A stretch of DNA of 64,000 nucleotides from Hofstenia miamia. Its lineage: Eukaryota; Xenacoelomorpha; Acoela; Hofsteniidae. Position 1 is the stretch's first letter. Every line of letters begins with the position of its first letter. The notes beneath the pieces are model-generated. The model was not told the DNA's origin. It worked only from the letters and a program-made list of their open reading frames with translations, and did no database searches. The position numbers and the translations under genes are program-made. Of the stretch, positions 40,301 through 53,198 are shown piece by piece. Where the stretch lies: NCBI GenBank assembly GCA_900660155.1, contig CABFPE010000019.1:1411036-1475035 (forward strand), given 5' to 3'.

Positions 40301-43277
40301 AATATCAAAGTATTCTCTAATGTATCCTTAACGCTCAATTGTATAATTAGAACTTTAAAAAAACAGGTGCTATATATTATCACAATTCACATACATCAAG
40401 ACAATGCGTGTGAATTTACAAGAATAATTGACACTAATTTCTTAGTTCAGTATTCTTATATTTCTGATATATTCAGCATTTATATAATATTTAGTTGCGA
40501 AATTTGCATTCCTATTTAAATTTTATCAAAATTGTGTCCTGTATTTTGTTACTATTGACAATTGTCACTAGGTATACAGTTTTATGGTTAAGACGCCTTA
40601 TACCAAGTTGAGACCAGAAACAATGTTTTTTATCTTATGAAAACCACTAAAAATTTGTTTTTTTTTATTCTATTCACATAAATGATCGGCAATTTAATAT
40701 AATGCATAGATCGTTTTTTGGAAAAGCAGGTAGGGGGCACCGGCCTTATCCCGCTAAGTCCGTGCCCCGTATTATATAATTAAGATTTTTCAGAGATATC
40801 TTTCACTAATATTTTATCCAACCAGAGCTAATAGAATTTTATCAAATTTGCGGCGTTATAATCAAAATCAATTATTTAGTCTTATTAATTAGCTGCGAAT
40901 TGGAAAAGATATTAGTTAGCTTAACAGAATAATTACATCCTCTTAAAAGCAACAAATTGATTTTAATTAAAACGTAATGAAGTAATATTTTGCCTACGCA
41001 CTTGGTGATTGTTGATAACTTGAAAAATAAAAATGAGTGTATTAAAATTGCGTCCTCGCAGCTGATTTTCAAATAGCTTTTAATATAATTAAAACTAATT
41101 CGGCGTTTACTTTGCCAAGTACACGCCAAAACTCTAAATTCAATGTTTCAAGGAAGAACATTTCTGATTGGCCCATCTCATAGCAGGTAATTAGCTATAA
41201 CATGTCCGTTAATTTAGTTCGTGGTCTCGTTTCACTCGCGCTCGAAATGAGGCATCTAGAAGAAACATTAATGCTGACAATTTCATGTTTTGTTAAATGA
41301 CCCATTTCTTTTAATGTATTTTTTTGTTTTTTATCTTATCATAAATGCTTCGACGAGTTTAATTATACTGCTTTAATATTTAATATTTCATTTATTTTTT
41401 TCAAATATTGACAAAGAATCGGAGTCTTTGTTCAAAGAATTTGAGATTAAGCCTATTTTGTCTCATTCCTATCCTTGTTCTGTTTGCATTCTCATTGCCC
41501 CCCATGTCCCTGGGGTCATTGTATTTTCTTATATAATTTTTTGCTAGAAAAACAATTAAAATCGTGGGCGAATTGTGTTGTTTATAAACCCGTATGCATC
41601 GTAATACAAATTTTCACAATATGTAGACATTTTTACATTTGATTTTTTTCTCATTCAAATTTCCATCATTCCCTTGGAATTTTTATTTCAAAATTTTTAA
41701 TTTTGTATTTTGCAAATATTTAATAAAAATTGCGTATTAGTTAGTAATTTTCCCATAATGAAAGCACTAGAGTTCGTTCCATTCTAAAATATCAATTAAT
41801 TTGTTAAAATTCGGGTAAACCACCTCTGCCATTGTGATTTTTAATACTAATTTTTTTATTACAAAAATTTAATCTGGAAGAAGTCATGTACACTCTAGTT
41901 GCTCCTTATATTTGCCTATTTTTAGCCTTCTTTATTGATGAAATAATTTTTTCAATTATTGATAATATTATTTTTAAAGGATAACATTTTGTATAAGGGC
42001 AAGCAAAACTGCTGTAGGTGAGGAATTAATTGACAAACTAAAAATATTGATTTTCAACACATTTTCTAATAATAGATTTCAGCATATCAAGGCCATTAAT
42101 ATATTTCACTCAAATTCAAGAAATATTCTATATTTTGTCTTAGCAATCAATTGAAATTTAGCTTTGCTAATGTAATCTGTTATATCTAATATATATCAAT
42201 ATTTGAATTTTGGTAAAACAAGAAGAAATTTAAAGCATTTTAACTTTTTTGTAGGGTGTTGATTTTGTTGAGAAATTTTGTAACCAATCTTTAAAGTCAA
42301 CTACATTTTAGCGGAATCTAAAACTCTAGAAGGTAAACGTTTCATTGCTTGATCTGCTTGACCACTGCTGTGGACCACTATTGCTTAAATTTAATTTTCT
42401 TAAACATATATGCATGCCAACCAAGGTCGACTGAAAATAACATGGCTGTTTAAAACATGTTTGTAATTTTTGTTCTGAAACCTAGTGAATCAGGGAAATT
42501 TGCCTGGAAATCTATTTTTGAAAAGCATGTCTTTGTTTAAACACTTTTGTGAAAAGTATTTTTTAGACCTCTACATGCTAATATTTGAGATTGTTTAATA
42601 ATTAAAGACATTGTGTGTATGGTACAGTGCACAGTTCCTCATATTATATTGAACTTTCCCAGTTATTACTTAATGGATTTTGTATGACACTTTTATAACG
42701 TTAATTAAAGTTGATATACGAATAATGGCAACGCAAAATTAGCTTTTAGCACACTCTAAATTCTTTTTTTCTTCAAGTCAAATTTTATTTTAAAAATGTG
42801 TTTTTAGCGATAATTACTCTATTCCAAGGCGCTAAACTGCTGTAACATCAACAATGATTTGTTTTCAAATACGCTGGGAAATGGAATCCCCTCTTCCATT
42901 GTTTTAAGACAATAATCGCATATTATCGGTTGCCTCTCAGTGCGTGGGAATGTTCTTGCTGATCAAAAACATTATTCCATACCTCATTTCACAGACCATT
43001 TCTAGTTTTTTCATGCATTTTAAAATATTTTTAATAGCTGATAATCTAAATACAATTGCCATCTGGATATGAATAGATATATACAATTTTGAACATTTTC
43101 AATGTGAACAGACTCGAAGAAAGACCTGTTGAAGTTACCCACCCTTGATTACAATGTCTTTATTCAAAGTTTTTTTAAAAGAAATAGTAGTTTACTATTT
43201 TCCTTGATCACCACAGTTGTCGCGATATTTGATTTATTTTTTTAAATCATTAATTGTTTACAGATCCTTTCATTTAG
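37341..43277. other. Intronic DNA up to the second visible exon
   Basis: AT-rich and without an element I can bound. A GC-rich patch at 40727-40775 (GGGGGCACCGGCCTTATCCC) looks like one end of a decayed hAT-like element on the minus strand, with no partner found. A 131-codon minus-strand open frame at 38789-39184 is long for this composition but has no recognisable motif. Confidence 0.4.
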
Positions 43278-43354
43278 GTGATCCAATGATGCCTGCCCAT
43301 CATCTACGCCAAGATAGCATTTCATCAGAACATAGTTTAGGATCTTCCCGAAAG
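43278..43354 (+). CDS. Host gene, internal exon
   Basis: The exon is 77 bases between CATTTAG and the donor GTATGC. Two frames contain an early stop; the third takes one base from the previous exon plus GT (giving Cys) and reads DPMMPAHHLRQDSISSEHSL followed by GSSRK. It ends exactly on a codon. The peptide is rich in Ser and basic residues, and RQDS and RKV-type contexts resemble kinase sites, which fits a disordered regulatory tail. Non-random amino-acid content and the single usable phase, matching both neighbours, support a real exon. I do not recognise the protein. Confidence 0.65.
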
Positions 43355-44479
43355 GTATGCGATTTGATAAATTCACTTTTAATAATATTTGGTTAAGTTC
43401 TGTTTGGAATTGCTTATTTTAATTTTAATTCTTCCTCCCGACTTCCGCATTTTCGCTTTTCAACTAAACAAAAGAGGCTAATTCCTAGAGCCTCCTTCAA
43501 ATTCAATATCAAATACCATAATTTATTGAGTTTTTCATTTAATTCAATTTTTAATCGAAGTTGAAGGGGCTTGTTCTTTTATATTTTAATAGTCTCCTAT
43601 TAATGGTGTGGCAGAATAAAGATTAGTAAGAGGTATTTTCACCGATTTCCATTTTTCCAGCACCCGACCGCTTTCGCTTTTCAACGATGACCTGCCACTT
43701 TTCCTAGCCGCTTTTGTGATGAATGCGGTTTAATACTCTATAAACAAGTTGTAATTTTTTAGAATTTTAACATATTATCATTAGTTGAATTTTCAGTTTT
43801 GTTTCATTGACGTTTCATTGTGGGACATGAGTGGTAGAGTTCATCACAGTAGAGTGAGAGTTAAATTGAATGACTGTCGAACTATAATTGCACCTCGTTA
43901 TAATCAATAGCAAATTAAAATTGACTTCTAAGTGGGCATCTATTAACTTTAATAGAAGGAGCATCCGCGCAGAAATTCTTTCTATTTTGAGTGGAAATGA
44001 TTGCTACTTTTCTCAAATGCATTGCTTAAGTTCTTCCATTTTATTAAATAGTTGCGTTAATTTCAACTTTATGCGTTCAGAGCTTACCAAAGGTTTCTAA
44101 TCTTTTCTTTTAATTAATATCTGGTTGAGAAGGATCGCAAAAGGTATTTTATCGTTAATTTTTGAAATATTTTCTCGCTTTCTGGGGGCTTTACCTTTTT
44201 ACCATGAGCAATGGTGCTGTTCTCTGAAGACAATGGGGCTGTTCTCAAACTCAGACTTGATCTGCTCACGATAAAGGCCTTCTCCTTTAATCTTAGGTAT
44301 TCCCTGTATGCATTCAACACCAACAAATGTGTTTTGCTGTCCATGTGCTTATTGTCGGAAGCGAGAGTTGAATACTTTATCATTTTAAGCCTCCGTGTTT
44401 TACACAATAGGTGTTCATAAATGTTATTTTAAATGAATCTCATTCACAATTTTTCACAGTTTTTAAGCCTTGTTTTTAG
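43355..44479 (+). other. Predicted 1.1-kb intron of the host gene
   Basis: Bounded by GTATGC and TGTTTTTAG. It contains no recognised element. A minus-strand open frame at 44114-44407 (97 codons) overlaps it and has no known motif. Confidence 0.55.
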
Positions 44480-44597
44480 GTTGGAGAACATGTTTGTCGC
44501 TCCCCTCAGTTACCACGTCACGAAGACTCGTCTCCAACGAAAGACTCAAAAGTTCCTCCAAACGCTTTAGCAACCTTTCAATCAGCTCCTGGATCAA
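44480..44597 (+). CDS. Host gene, internal exon
   Basis: The exon is 118 bases from the acceptor TTTTTAG to the donor GTATGA. The previous exon ends on a whole codon, and this phase reads VGEHVCRSPQLPRHEDSSPT followed by KDSKVPPNALATFQSAPGS, leaving one base, A. A frame one base over is also open across the exon (WRTCLSLPSVTTSRRLVSNE and on), but it cannot be reached from the exon at 43278. The peptide is hydrophilic with Ser-Pro, Lys-Asp and Pro-rich stretches, like the neighbouring exons. The leftover A is compatible with the final exon at 59261 or 59264, which strongly links the two. Confidence 0.7.
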
Positions 44598-47500
44598 GTA
44601 TGACCTGAGTGTGCATCAAGAGTTTCATATTTCCCCCCAAATCTGCCTAGCTTCTGCTATGGCATATTTGGAATTTTAGTTCGTTTTCGTTTGGTCGTTG
44701 GCCTTTCCTTGCATGCTAATTTCCTTTTCCAAGCATCTTAACATTTTATGCATGAATTCGTTTCGCTAACAATTTATCATTTTTGAATTTTCTTCGATTT
44801 TTCTGACCAATATGTTTTATAATCTGGAAAATCAAACGTTAAGATCAATATTTATATTGACACTGTGTAAAATTTCAGATTTGAACATTTAAGACTTTTT
44901 AATATCATTGTTTCGAAGGTAAATACTGATACGCGAAAAGATTCTGTTTTAGCTTGAAATATAGGACATATGTGTGTTCTAATTTTCAACTGTATCATGT
45001 TTACTGAAAATCAGATTATCGTTGGTCTGAAAAAATCGCAGAGATTACCATTCTCTATGTATTAAGGCTAGCATTTAAAGATTGCAAACATTAGTGTACT
45101 TGAATATGTTTCTTTGCATCGTCTTGCAACTTTCTTGAAACCATGATTGACTAATCAAACCAACTTTTACGGATACCGCATGCCTTGCGAATTATAGGAG
45201 TTCCCTAGTAAATGAACTGTTCATTTACAAGGTAATGCTCATATAGGTATATACAAGCCGTTTCCTTTAAAATTCTTGCAACTATTTTTCTGCGTCCAAT
45301 TTTTCGCAATTTCCAAATTCATAAAATCGATTTTCGTAAAACTGACAAATGGGGAATTGTGTTTACAAATGAGCTTGTTTTACGAATTCATTAGAGTTGG
45401 AATTTTTTAAATGACTAGTTCTTGAATTGAATGACATAAATTGCCTATTAAATGAGAAAGGGGATATTCGCAGAGAGATTGTTTAATGCATGGGTTACCA
45501 CTATATTTACAGTTAAGAAAACAGCAAATCTTATGACTACCAGATAATTTATATGTCTTTGTAAGGAATGCAATATACCTTGAGAAAACTAAGAAATTAT
45601 CAAACTGAAAGTGTCTCTATGACAAAAATTTTCTCGCTCCGTTGCTCGCTTATCTCAGCCTTCCAGCTACATATAGTAGAAACAGAAGTTTATTAGATGT
45701 TTTAAATGAATTAAACCGTTTACTAAGTAATTTGCCCCGAAAGTGCATGTTGGTTATACCTGTCAAGTCAATCGGACACTTTTTAAACTAATCCAATTGA
45801 AATAATCATTAATTAAACTCAGTGCAGAATTCATTCATACTGGGTGTTAATTCTTGGGATGCACAACGTCTACTAAAAGTTAGCATGGGCCAAGGGTCAA
45901 ATGGAACCTAGGGCCTTGCGATTTTAATTTCAATTTTCTGTGAAAGACGCAGGGCCCTGAATCAATTGCAATCACATTTTTAATTGTTAATCTTCATTGC
46001 TAATTGTTCACTACATGTTGCTTTAATTGTTTTGTACATAACATGCTACATTTGTTCTTGACTCAAATAGGCATGTCGTTTTTTGTTTAATAAATAACTA
46101 GTTTAGTTTTCAATAGCTTTAGTTGCAATTTTTCATGCGTGGAGTTAGATATTTCTTTTCAAAGACATATCGAATATAAGCAAAACGTTAGATAAGAGAC
46201 AGTATAAACTATGTTTATTGTGATAGTCTAGATTTTATCCATAGGCGCTTATTGTCCCAATGCAATTTTAATTATTTTAATTTGTTAAAGATATCATTCG
46301 AAATCATTCAATGTAAATTAAATATATTTCAATTCCTTTTTCCATTTATACACAAGGAATGATGTCTTGGTCAAACTGAGTGTGGGTTGAGTCGGCTCAT
46401 TGGATCTGAAACGGCTTGGGTTTTATTTTTACTGTCATTTTTTTGGGTTTAACTTCTTTAATTTTGTTTTATTGATTTTTGCTTCATAGGGAAATTGGGT
46501 TGGGCCAGATTTTGAAACAAGCAGTAATTGTTGACCATGGTCGGTTAAACCAATAAATGAGATTCAAAATTTAATTGTCAAAAATTTTAATCGTAATTAT
46601 TACTATGAAATGCATGTAGGCTCATTTTTACTCGCTTATATTTTCGAGTTTGTGTTCAAGCTCGACTCTTTCCCAAGTCTATGTTAGGTTTAACCTATCT
46701 GCATTAAGTTTTTGATAGGTTTTCGCTTTGATCAACTTTATATCAAACTTAAATTATTTCTGTTATATTTATTTCCTTATTGTGTTTTTCATTTTCATTG
46801 TAGGTAGCTAAATTTTGAGACAATCATAATAAAATGCCATATCATAAGAAAATCGCATTTTCAAGCCGAAATTATATAAACATTAACAAATCAAAATCCC
46901 TTTGTGATGTCGTTTTAGATTTGTAATTCTCAATGTTTCATGTCATGCTTGCTTAACCGCCTTTAATTGCTTCTCGATTTCTAATTATAAACGCTTATAT
47001 AATTATATTTATGAATTATAAATAATTTATTTAATAGATTTTTAACACAGAATGTCCTCATTTATGAGACAGAAACTGCCAATTTAAATGCTGTTAAACA
47101 TGATTTCATTTACTGGCATTTTTAGCAAAGCTGACGGAAATGCAATGCAATTACAAACTAGAGTATGTTAATTAGAAAGCAACGAATAAATCTGTGAACA
47201 ATATATTTGCCAAATTCTTAAAACATTTCATTAAAATGTTTGACTAAGGTTTTTTTCATCAGTATTTAAAGTATGATTGTCGGAATTTTAAAAAATGCTT
47301 TTAGAAATATTTTATGAACGTTTTGCCAACTTGAATGTCAAGTTTAATATTACAGGGTTATAGTTCTATGCAAAAAATGAGACTAATAATGGTTGTCTTC
47401 TCATGGTTATTAAGGCGGGTCGAGTTTTCGAGATATGACCTTTGGACTGGTGGAGTATTTTCCTTTGACTATTATATAGAAGCAACCAATTAGCATATCT

Positions 47501-47699
47501 GAGACTTCAACCATTTTTTGAGGAAATAATTTTGAAAATATAGGCAAAATACATGCAAAATTGCTCATTTCTATTATTGTTTTAAATACAAAACACTCTA
47601 AAATACTGATGAAATGTTTATATTGTATGATTTTTTGTGAAAGTGATTTGGGCAAAAGGTGGAAATAACTAATTTAGAACAAAAGTTCATAATTTTCAC

Positions 47700-49560
47700 T
47701 GTAGTACCCTTTTGTAACATAAGAAGGTCTCAATTTACGACTGAGTACTTTAGCAACGATGTGTTTGTGCCTAGCCTCCAGTCCGTATACTGTATGTGAA
47801 GCCTCAGAAGTTAACTTTACAGCTCATTCAACACACTGTGAGTGTGAGGGTAGATCTGGTAGTTTTAATTTAGTACCATTCAACAAAGCTTCCTGAAGAT
47901 CATCGTCAGAAATGTCTTCTGTGACTGCAGGCTCACATATGCCGCTCTGAGAAAGGTTTATTAGTTCTGACCAATGATTAGCTTCAAAGTTAATAGTTGT
48001 AATCTTCTTCAATCTTTTCTTTGTGGATTTTCATTTTCGGATGGACACAATCTTTCTCAACGCTGTTTCTCTCACTTCTAAATCCTCGCACTTCAACATT
48101 GATACCAACATGTTTTCTGGAAGTAGGCCAAAAGCATTGTATTTCAGATTATTGAAAGCGACATCACGAACATCGTCAGACTGTTGTTTGGTTCTTTGAA
48201 TCATATCGAATATGTACTTTTGCTGACTATGAAACTTCCCATCCTTTTTAATTTCGAACCAAGAAACAGCATAAACTTCCACTATATACTTGATCAGCTT
48301 CTGCATTGGATCATATAGTTCTGAAGGGTAAGCACCTCTTACCCATAGACTCATCAGTCTAATCGCCAACGTTAACATCCTCGCGTGATTTAGTGGACCA
48401 ATTTTCCACGCTGCGTATTTTGGATTAACCTTACCACGCGATATACTAAGTGCATACTCTAAAAGAAGACGTTGATCACTGCTAAGATCTTTCAGGGTAT
48501 CTTCCGGGAAGAACATGTCGTCTAAGGCCCCAGAGAATTTGGCGAAATTTACTTGTGATAGCTCATGAAAGTCTTTTTCACATAATTTACCGATTGGTCC
48601 AGTAAAAGCAGTGGGACTTTTACTTGTACCATCTAAATGTTTTGATGCAAGGAGCATCCTATCGTGTGCAGCTTTCGGTTTAGTTTAGTTTCAAGACATG
48701 TTACAAGGCCACTTTCCCAACCTGTGTTGGTGCTTGTATCATCTAGAAGTACAGCTTTGATAGTTTCTGTGCTACTGAACTCTTCCAAAACACTAACAGT
48801 TTCCTCTGCCTGGGGAAGGCCAGTCGCTCCTTCCAACGGTATCACTCTATGGGTGAGGTACTCTCCATGTTCATNGCTTTCGGTTTATTTTAGTTTCAAG
48901 ACATGTTACAAGGCCACTTTCCCAACCTGTGTTGGTGCTTGTATTATCTAGAAGTACAGCTTTGATAGTTTCTGTGCTACTGAACTCTTCCAAAACACTA
49001 GCAGTTTCCTCTGCCTGGAGAAGGCCAGTCGCTCCTTCCAACGGTATCACTCTATGGGTGAGGTACTCTCCATGTTGATTTCCTGATTCTTTAGTGAAGG
49101 TCAAATGATGTTCTTGACCCCTTGCTTGTTTCAGTTTCTTATCTCCTTTTTCGTCAGTCACTTCTTTATATAACATGGTCTCTTTATCAACTTTTCCATC
49201 TACACCGATGCAGATATACTTCTCTAGATTCTGAGTATGCTTTTAATCACTCATTCACTTAATTCTAGACTTTTCCCTGTCCAGTTTTGACTTATCAACT
49301 ATTATTTGTTTCACTTCGAAGTCATCTTTTAACAGTTCCATCACCTTTAGATCAAGGATTAAGGCGTTAGCCAGACTAGCACCTAGCCTAGAGGATACAT
49401 CACCTCGAACCAAATCCATCGCGAATCTGGGAGTTTTGAGAAAATTGTAGCCACCACTTACAACGGTATTTGGACTGAACTCATTATCTTCATCGTTACC
49501 AGCTGATCTTTCCGATTTTGCAGAAATCAAATCTATATTTTGAGACGATGTTGTAGCGAA
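47700..49560 (-). pseudogene. Transposase-like pseudogene of a family I cannot name
   Basis: Read downward from about 49560, the pieces in order are as follows. An N-terminal part contains RSAGNDEDNEFSPNTVVSGG and FAMDLVRGDVSSRLGASLAN. A segment with ICIGVDGKVDKETMLY and then EHHLTFTKESGN follows. Next comes VLLDNTSTNTGWESGLVTCL then HTIGCSLHQN, and KHLDGTSKSPTAFTGPIGKL with HARMLTLAIRLMSLWV. The end reads LPSHSQCVE, a stop, then AVKLTSEASHTVYGLEARHK. The Asp-rich segments could form an RNase-H-like catalytic site (inference). Breaks visible: a stop after 49255, a frameshifting deletion after LHQN near 48640, a stop near 48031 and a stop near 47822. The surrounding 8-bp TSD suggests a hAT-related enzyme. 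Confidence 0.65.
48671..49076. repeat. Direct duplication of 201 bp separated by an N
   Basis: 48671-48871 and 48876-49076 are about 98% identical (four differences seen by eye), with CATN between them. Both copies encode the same LLD.TSTNTGWESGL segment of the transposase. Having the same sequence on both sides of a single N suggests two overlapping contigs or alleles that were joined without merging, rather than a true tandem duplication. Confidence 0.85.
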
Positions 49561-49943
49561 AGTAGAACTGGTCTCTTCTTTTCAACCTTGCTTTGTAGTT
49601 TCTATTCTGTATCTGAGGACCTTTAATCTCTTTTAACTGCTGCTTTATCAACAGTAGCATATTTTATAGTTTTCACCCACCCACTATCACACTACAAATA
49701 ACACATATTTAATTTATATTGAAAATCAAGCCTTATAATGGCGTTTATATTTGACATATTTTATTTTTATATTTTACAAAAACGAGAAAATATGAATAAA
49801 AACATAAAAAACGGAGATAAGTTCTCAAAATACCATAGAGTTGTGACATTCAAAACACATGCTAGAATTACCTAATACTAAAAGCAATATATCTACACCA
49901 GTCCAATTTGGCAATTCCCATATCGACCCGCCTTAATGGTTAT

Positions 49944-52867
49944 ATACAAATAAAGATACAAAAATACGCCTAAAGTTTAAGATTATTGACTTTCTGGGAG
50001 TGTTCTGTGTCCACGGCTTAGCCGTTAGCCGCGGCCAATGATTTTGTTTTACGGTCAAAATCCTAGCTAAGATTCATTTCTGAACATTATGATGAACAAT
50101 GAATTTCCATGGTTTTTATTTCTTCGATCTATAGCATGTTTTAATCGTTCCTTTGAAAATTGCAGTATTTCACTTAGTAGTAGTAAAAAGCGCCGACTAC
50201 GGCAAAAAAAATCGCGGCTAACAAAGGTCAAAATAAATTTTGCATGGCTGGCTACGGCCAAGAAAATTGCCTTGGCTGCAGAATATTACTCTCGGCTCTT
50301 ATATTTTTTATTCGATTTGTGTTCCGTCATTTTCGATGACAGCGTTAGATTTCAGTAACCTTTGTCTTCAAATCCACCAAATTGTTTTCAATTTTGCAGT
50401 TTTGTTGAATTGGACGGTAGTTGCAATAATTACACAGTCTTCCATTGTTTAGCGAATTTTGGACTATGCGGGAGCACCCAATCGTCTGGATAGTGTTGGT
50501 GTAGTATATAAACAGATTTTCTCACTATATTTTGGCGAGTCTACAATGATTGTCAAGTAAAATCATGAGTGCAAAACGGGTCAATTTTTGACCCGAAACC
50601 CGGCCTGTCTAACAACAAATTAATAAATAATACAAAAGAATTAATATCCTTTAGTCTAAGAATTTTAAAGATTCAAATGTTTGGCTTCTTAAATTGTTGC
50701 TTATATCAGTTAATGTTCTTCCATCCTGATGATTATAAATCACCCGCGACCCATTTGAGAGTGACCCGCAATCGCACTCCAACCTGTAGGTTAGGTTGAC
50801 ATGTTTCCCACTCTGGTAAGATCATTTCATGGCAAGTGATCTGCAAATCATGATACTTTTGCAAATTTTGATGAAGGTATGTTAGTGTCTTCCCGTTTTA
50901 GAGTATTATAAATTCGCGGTGTTTCTATTCATCTGGAAGACGTATTCGTCAGTGCTGCAATAGTTTTAAAATCATAATATTCTCATTCCCGGGCCGTAAC
51001 AAGCAGATAGTTATTGCGTAGGTCCAAATTCAATAATTTATCATTGGCTAAGCCAAGTTGATTGAAACCTGTGATTTACTACCTTTTTCTGAACAAAACT
51101 TCTTTTTGGAAAATTAAAATGGGGTTGTTGATGAGACTTCTAAGTAAGATTTTGAACACTCTTACGTTGAATTTAAATTCATGACCATCTGGATAAATAT
51201 AATCAAGGTGAAGTTTAAAGGTACCACCATCTAACTCTGCAATTAGTGAAACATCTCTATTTATTCGTTGATTACTTTGAATATTTTACATGTCTTTCTT
51301 TTTTCATGTTAAAATTTGTTTGTTAGGCCAAACCCGATTCATGGATTCTTGTGCAAATTGCAATCGCTTACCCAATGAAAATTAGTTATGGCGAACGGCT
51401 TTTGCCTCTCATCTCATCGTGTTCAAAAATCTTCACGTGATTGATCGCAGACTGTTGTTTAATGTACTTCCATTTCTTTATGTAATCGTGGTGGAATTTT
51501 ATGTTAAAGTGGCAGGATTTCGTAGAGCTATTGAAATCAGCTTTTCCATTATTCTATCACATTTTTCGATGTCGATCACTTCCTTGTCTTCATTCTAATG
51601 ATTGATTAATCTCTTCGAAATTTGTACCCTGGAAATTTGCTTTAATGGACATGAATTTAGAAATTTGACTTGTTTTATATTGTTACAAGCAAAATAACGA
51701 GTTTGAAAATTAGATAATTTGTTCGCATTGCGCTTTAGTTTTTGCGGGAAAAATAATTAATTTTTTGACACCGTTCCTAGCATGTACAGCAAACATTGAA
51801 AATCTCACATCTTTGAATTTTGAATAGAACTATATAATAAATGTAAGATTTAATATTCATAGTTCGTATTGTATCCCAAAGTGGCGATATTAGCATTCTT
51901 GATATTTACCTAAAATAATTGGCGAGCTATAAGTTGGGTAAAGTAACGTTCAAACCAAACTCCAGACGGGTTAATATTTCAGTTTGTCTGGCCCAATAAA
52001 ATAACAATTAACATTAAACATTTTTTGAAATTTGAGGTGAGTACCGATAGTTTAATTAGTATATGACAGTACTTTCATTTCAAAAACCTCAAATTTTCCA
52101 TATTTATGAAAATTTAATAATGAGAAATTGTAATTTGTGGAAAATTTAGATAATTGATTTTTTAATTACCAAATACTTTTAGTTAGCTAAGATGTTTTCA
52201 ATTGTATTTACAGAATGTAACAACTCGTTTTGGCACTTCTTATTTATGCGGGCTGTAAACACCTAAAATGCCGGCTTTTCAATGACAAAATATTTGTTTG
52301 ATGACAGTCGTAGGCAGATTTTATCTAAAGGCTAGGTAACTATAATGTATGTGAGAGAGAGAAATAACATTTTGGTATTTAAAATAAAGTTTCCTGATCG
52401 AACTTAAAATTAGTAGAACTATACAGGGACCGAGCTATCTAATTAGTTATATGCCTTATTGGCCAGATTTCAAAACTTAGCCTCATTTCCTACTGGGTTG
52501 TGATCATGAATATATAGGTGTGACGTTTTAGAAAGTGTCATACATCAGGTCTGCATATTTCTATTTGGCTTTTATCTTGTGCCAAAATGGGTCTGGAGTG
52601 ATAAATTTTTTATAGTAACCATAGGTAAATTTTAGTAATTATGTCTAACCAAACTAAAACATTACTTAAATTTTGGGGTTGCAGTTTTTTCCTTATTAAT
52701 TCAAAACATGCATTAACCATACATCTAATTAGAAATCTGCATGCACCGAAAATTTAAGTCCAAACCCGCACTCTAGATTTGGATGTGGACCGAGGTATTA
52801 AAAAAGATAGGTTGAAATTTACAAAAATTGGCACAAGACAACCTAATTGTAGTAAATGCTATGTAAG
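49944..52867. other. Intronic DNA after the hAT-like transposon
   Basis: AT-rich with short GC-richer patches at 50010-50280 and 50570-50790 (runs of ACCCG and CGGGT) that resemble worn MITEs without clear boundaries. No exon seen. Confidence 0.4.
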
Positions 52868-53198
52868 TTATAAACAATGTGTTCAAAGACATAATTTGCA
52901 TTTTGAAATTTTACATTAGCATTATATACTCTTCTAACTCTCAATTTAGGGTTTTCAATTTCAGTGTGTAGATTTTATATGAAATTTCCAACATGCTCAA
53001 TGTTGGTCTAGCAAACCGAAAATGTGGGAAATTCTTTGACCAGTTTTCTGGTCAAATCGATTTGCTGGACCAAAGTTGGGTACTTTACAAACATAATATG
53101 CAAAATTGAAAACCATAAATTTGGTTTTGGAATCGTATATGATGCTAATGTAGAATTGCGAAGTGTAAATTTTATTTTTCAACACATTGCTTACAAAT
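52868..53198. mobile_element. Foldback (long inverted-repeat) MITE
   Basis: The two halves are imperfect inverted copies over about 150 bases each. ACAATGTGTT, TACATTAGCA, GGTTTTCAATTT and TTGGTC.AGCAAA in the left arm recur in the same order on the minus strand of the right arm. The centre is a smaller palindrome, TTTGACCAG, four T, CTGGTCAAA, at about 53036-53057. No coding capacity and no sure target-site duplication. A single-arm relative is at 33630-33705. The arms have diverged, so it is not recent. Confidence 0.75.

Larger units (their letters stand above)
17267..43277 (+). other. Predicted 26-kb intron of the host gene
   Basis: It starts GTAAGA and ends with a T-rich tract and CATTTAG. 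Inside lie the elements listed separately between 24556 and 37332. Stretches with nothing I can support include 17267-24555, 24900-30537, 35441-36896 and 37341-43277. A few blocks look less random, such as 26999-27150 and 28690-28800 with GC-richer runs around TAATTA-type motifs; these could be regulatory but that is a guess. Minus-strand open frames at 25526-25813, 26338-26652 and 38789-39184 have no family motif I know. Confidence 0.45.
47411..49935 (-). mobile_element. hAT-like DNA transposon with exact 8-bp TSD
   Basis: ATGGTTAT lies directly on both sides (47403-47410 and 49936-49943). The terminal inverted repeat is TAAGGCGGGTCGA (13 bp perfect), with a further shared block TTGGACTGGTG about 30 bases in from each end. 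The 8-bp TSD and the TAAGG start fit the hAT rule (YARNG). A single transposase-like gene fills the element on the minus strand but is broken. Its length, one gene and both ends indicate a whole, once autonomous transposon now inactive. An internal 201-bp duplication around an N at 48875 may be an assembly error. Confidence 0.85.

Noticed and set aside
40727-40775. GC-rich patch resembling a minus-strand hAT end
   Set aside because: No partner end or duplication found.
44114-44407. 97-codon minus-strand open frame opposite the 1.1-kb intron
   Set aside because: No known domain, and it lies antisense to the intron between two well-supported exons.
45875-45960. Pair of GGGCC/GGCCC motifs
   Set aside because: Too short and without duplicated flanks to call an element.
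46494-46527. Possible exon after TTCATAG that would fix the phase of 54428
   Set aside because: The length fits but the required frame has a stop codon.
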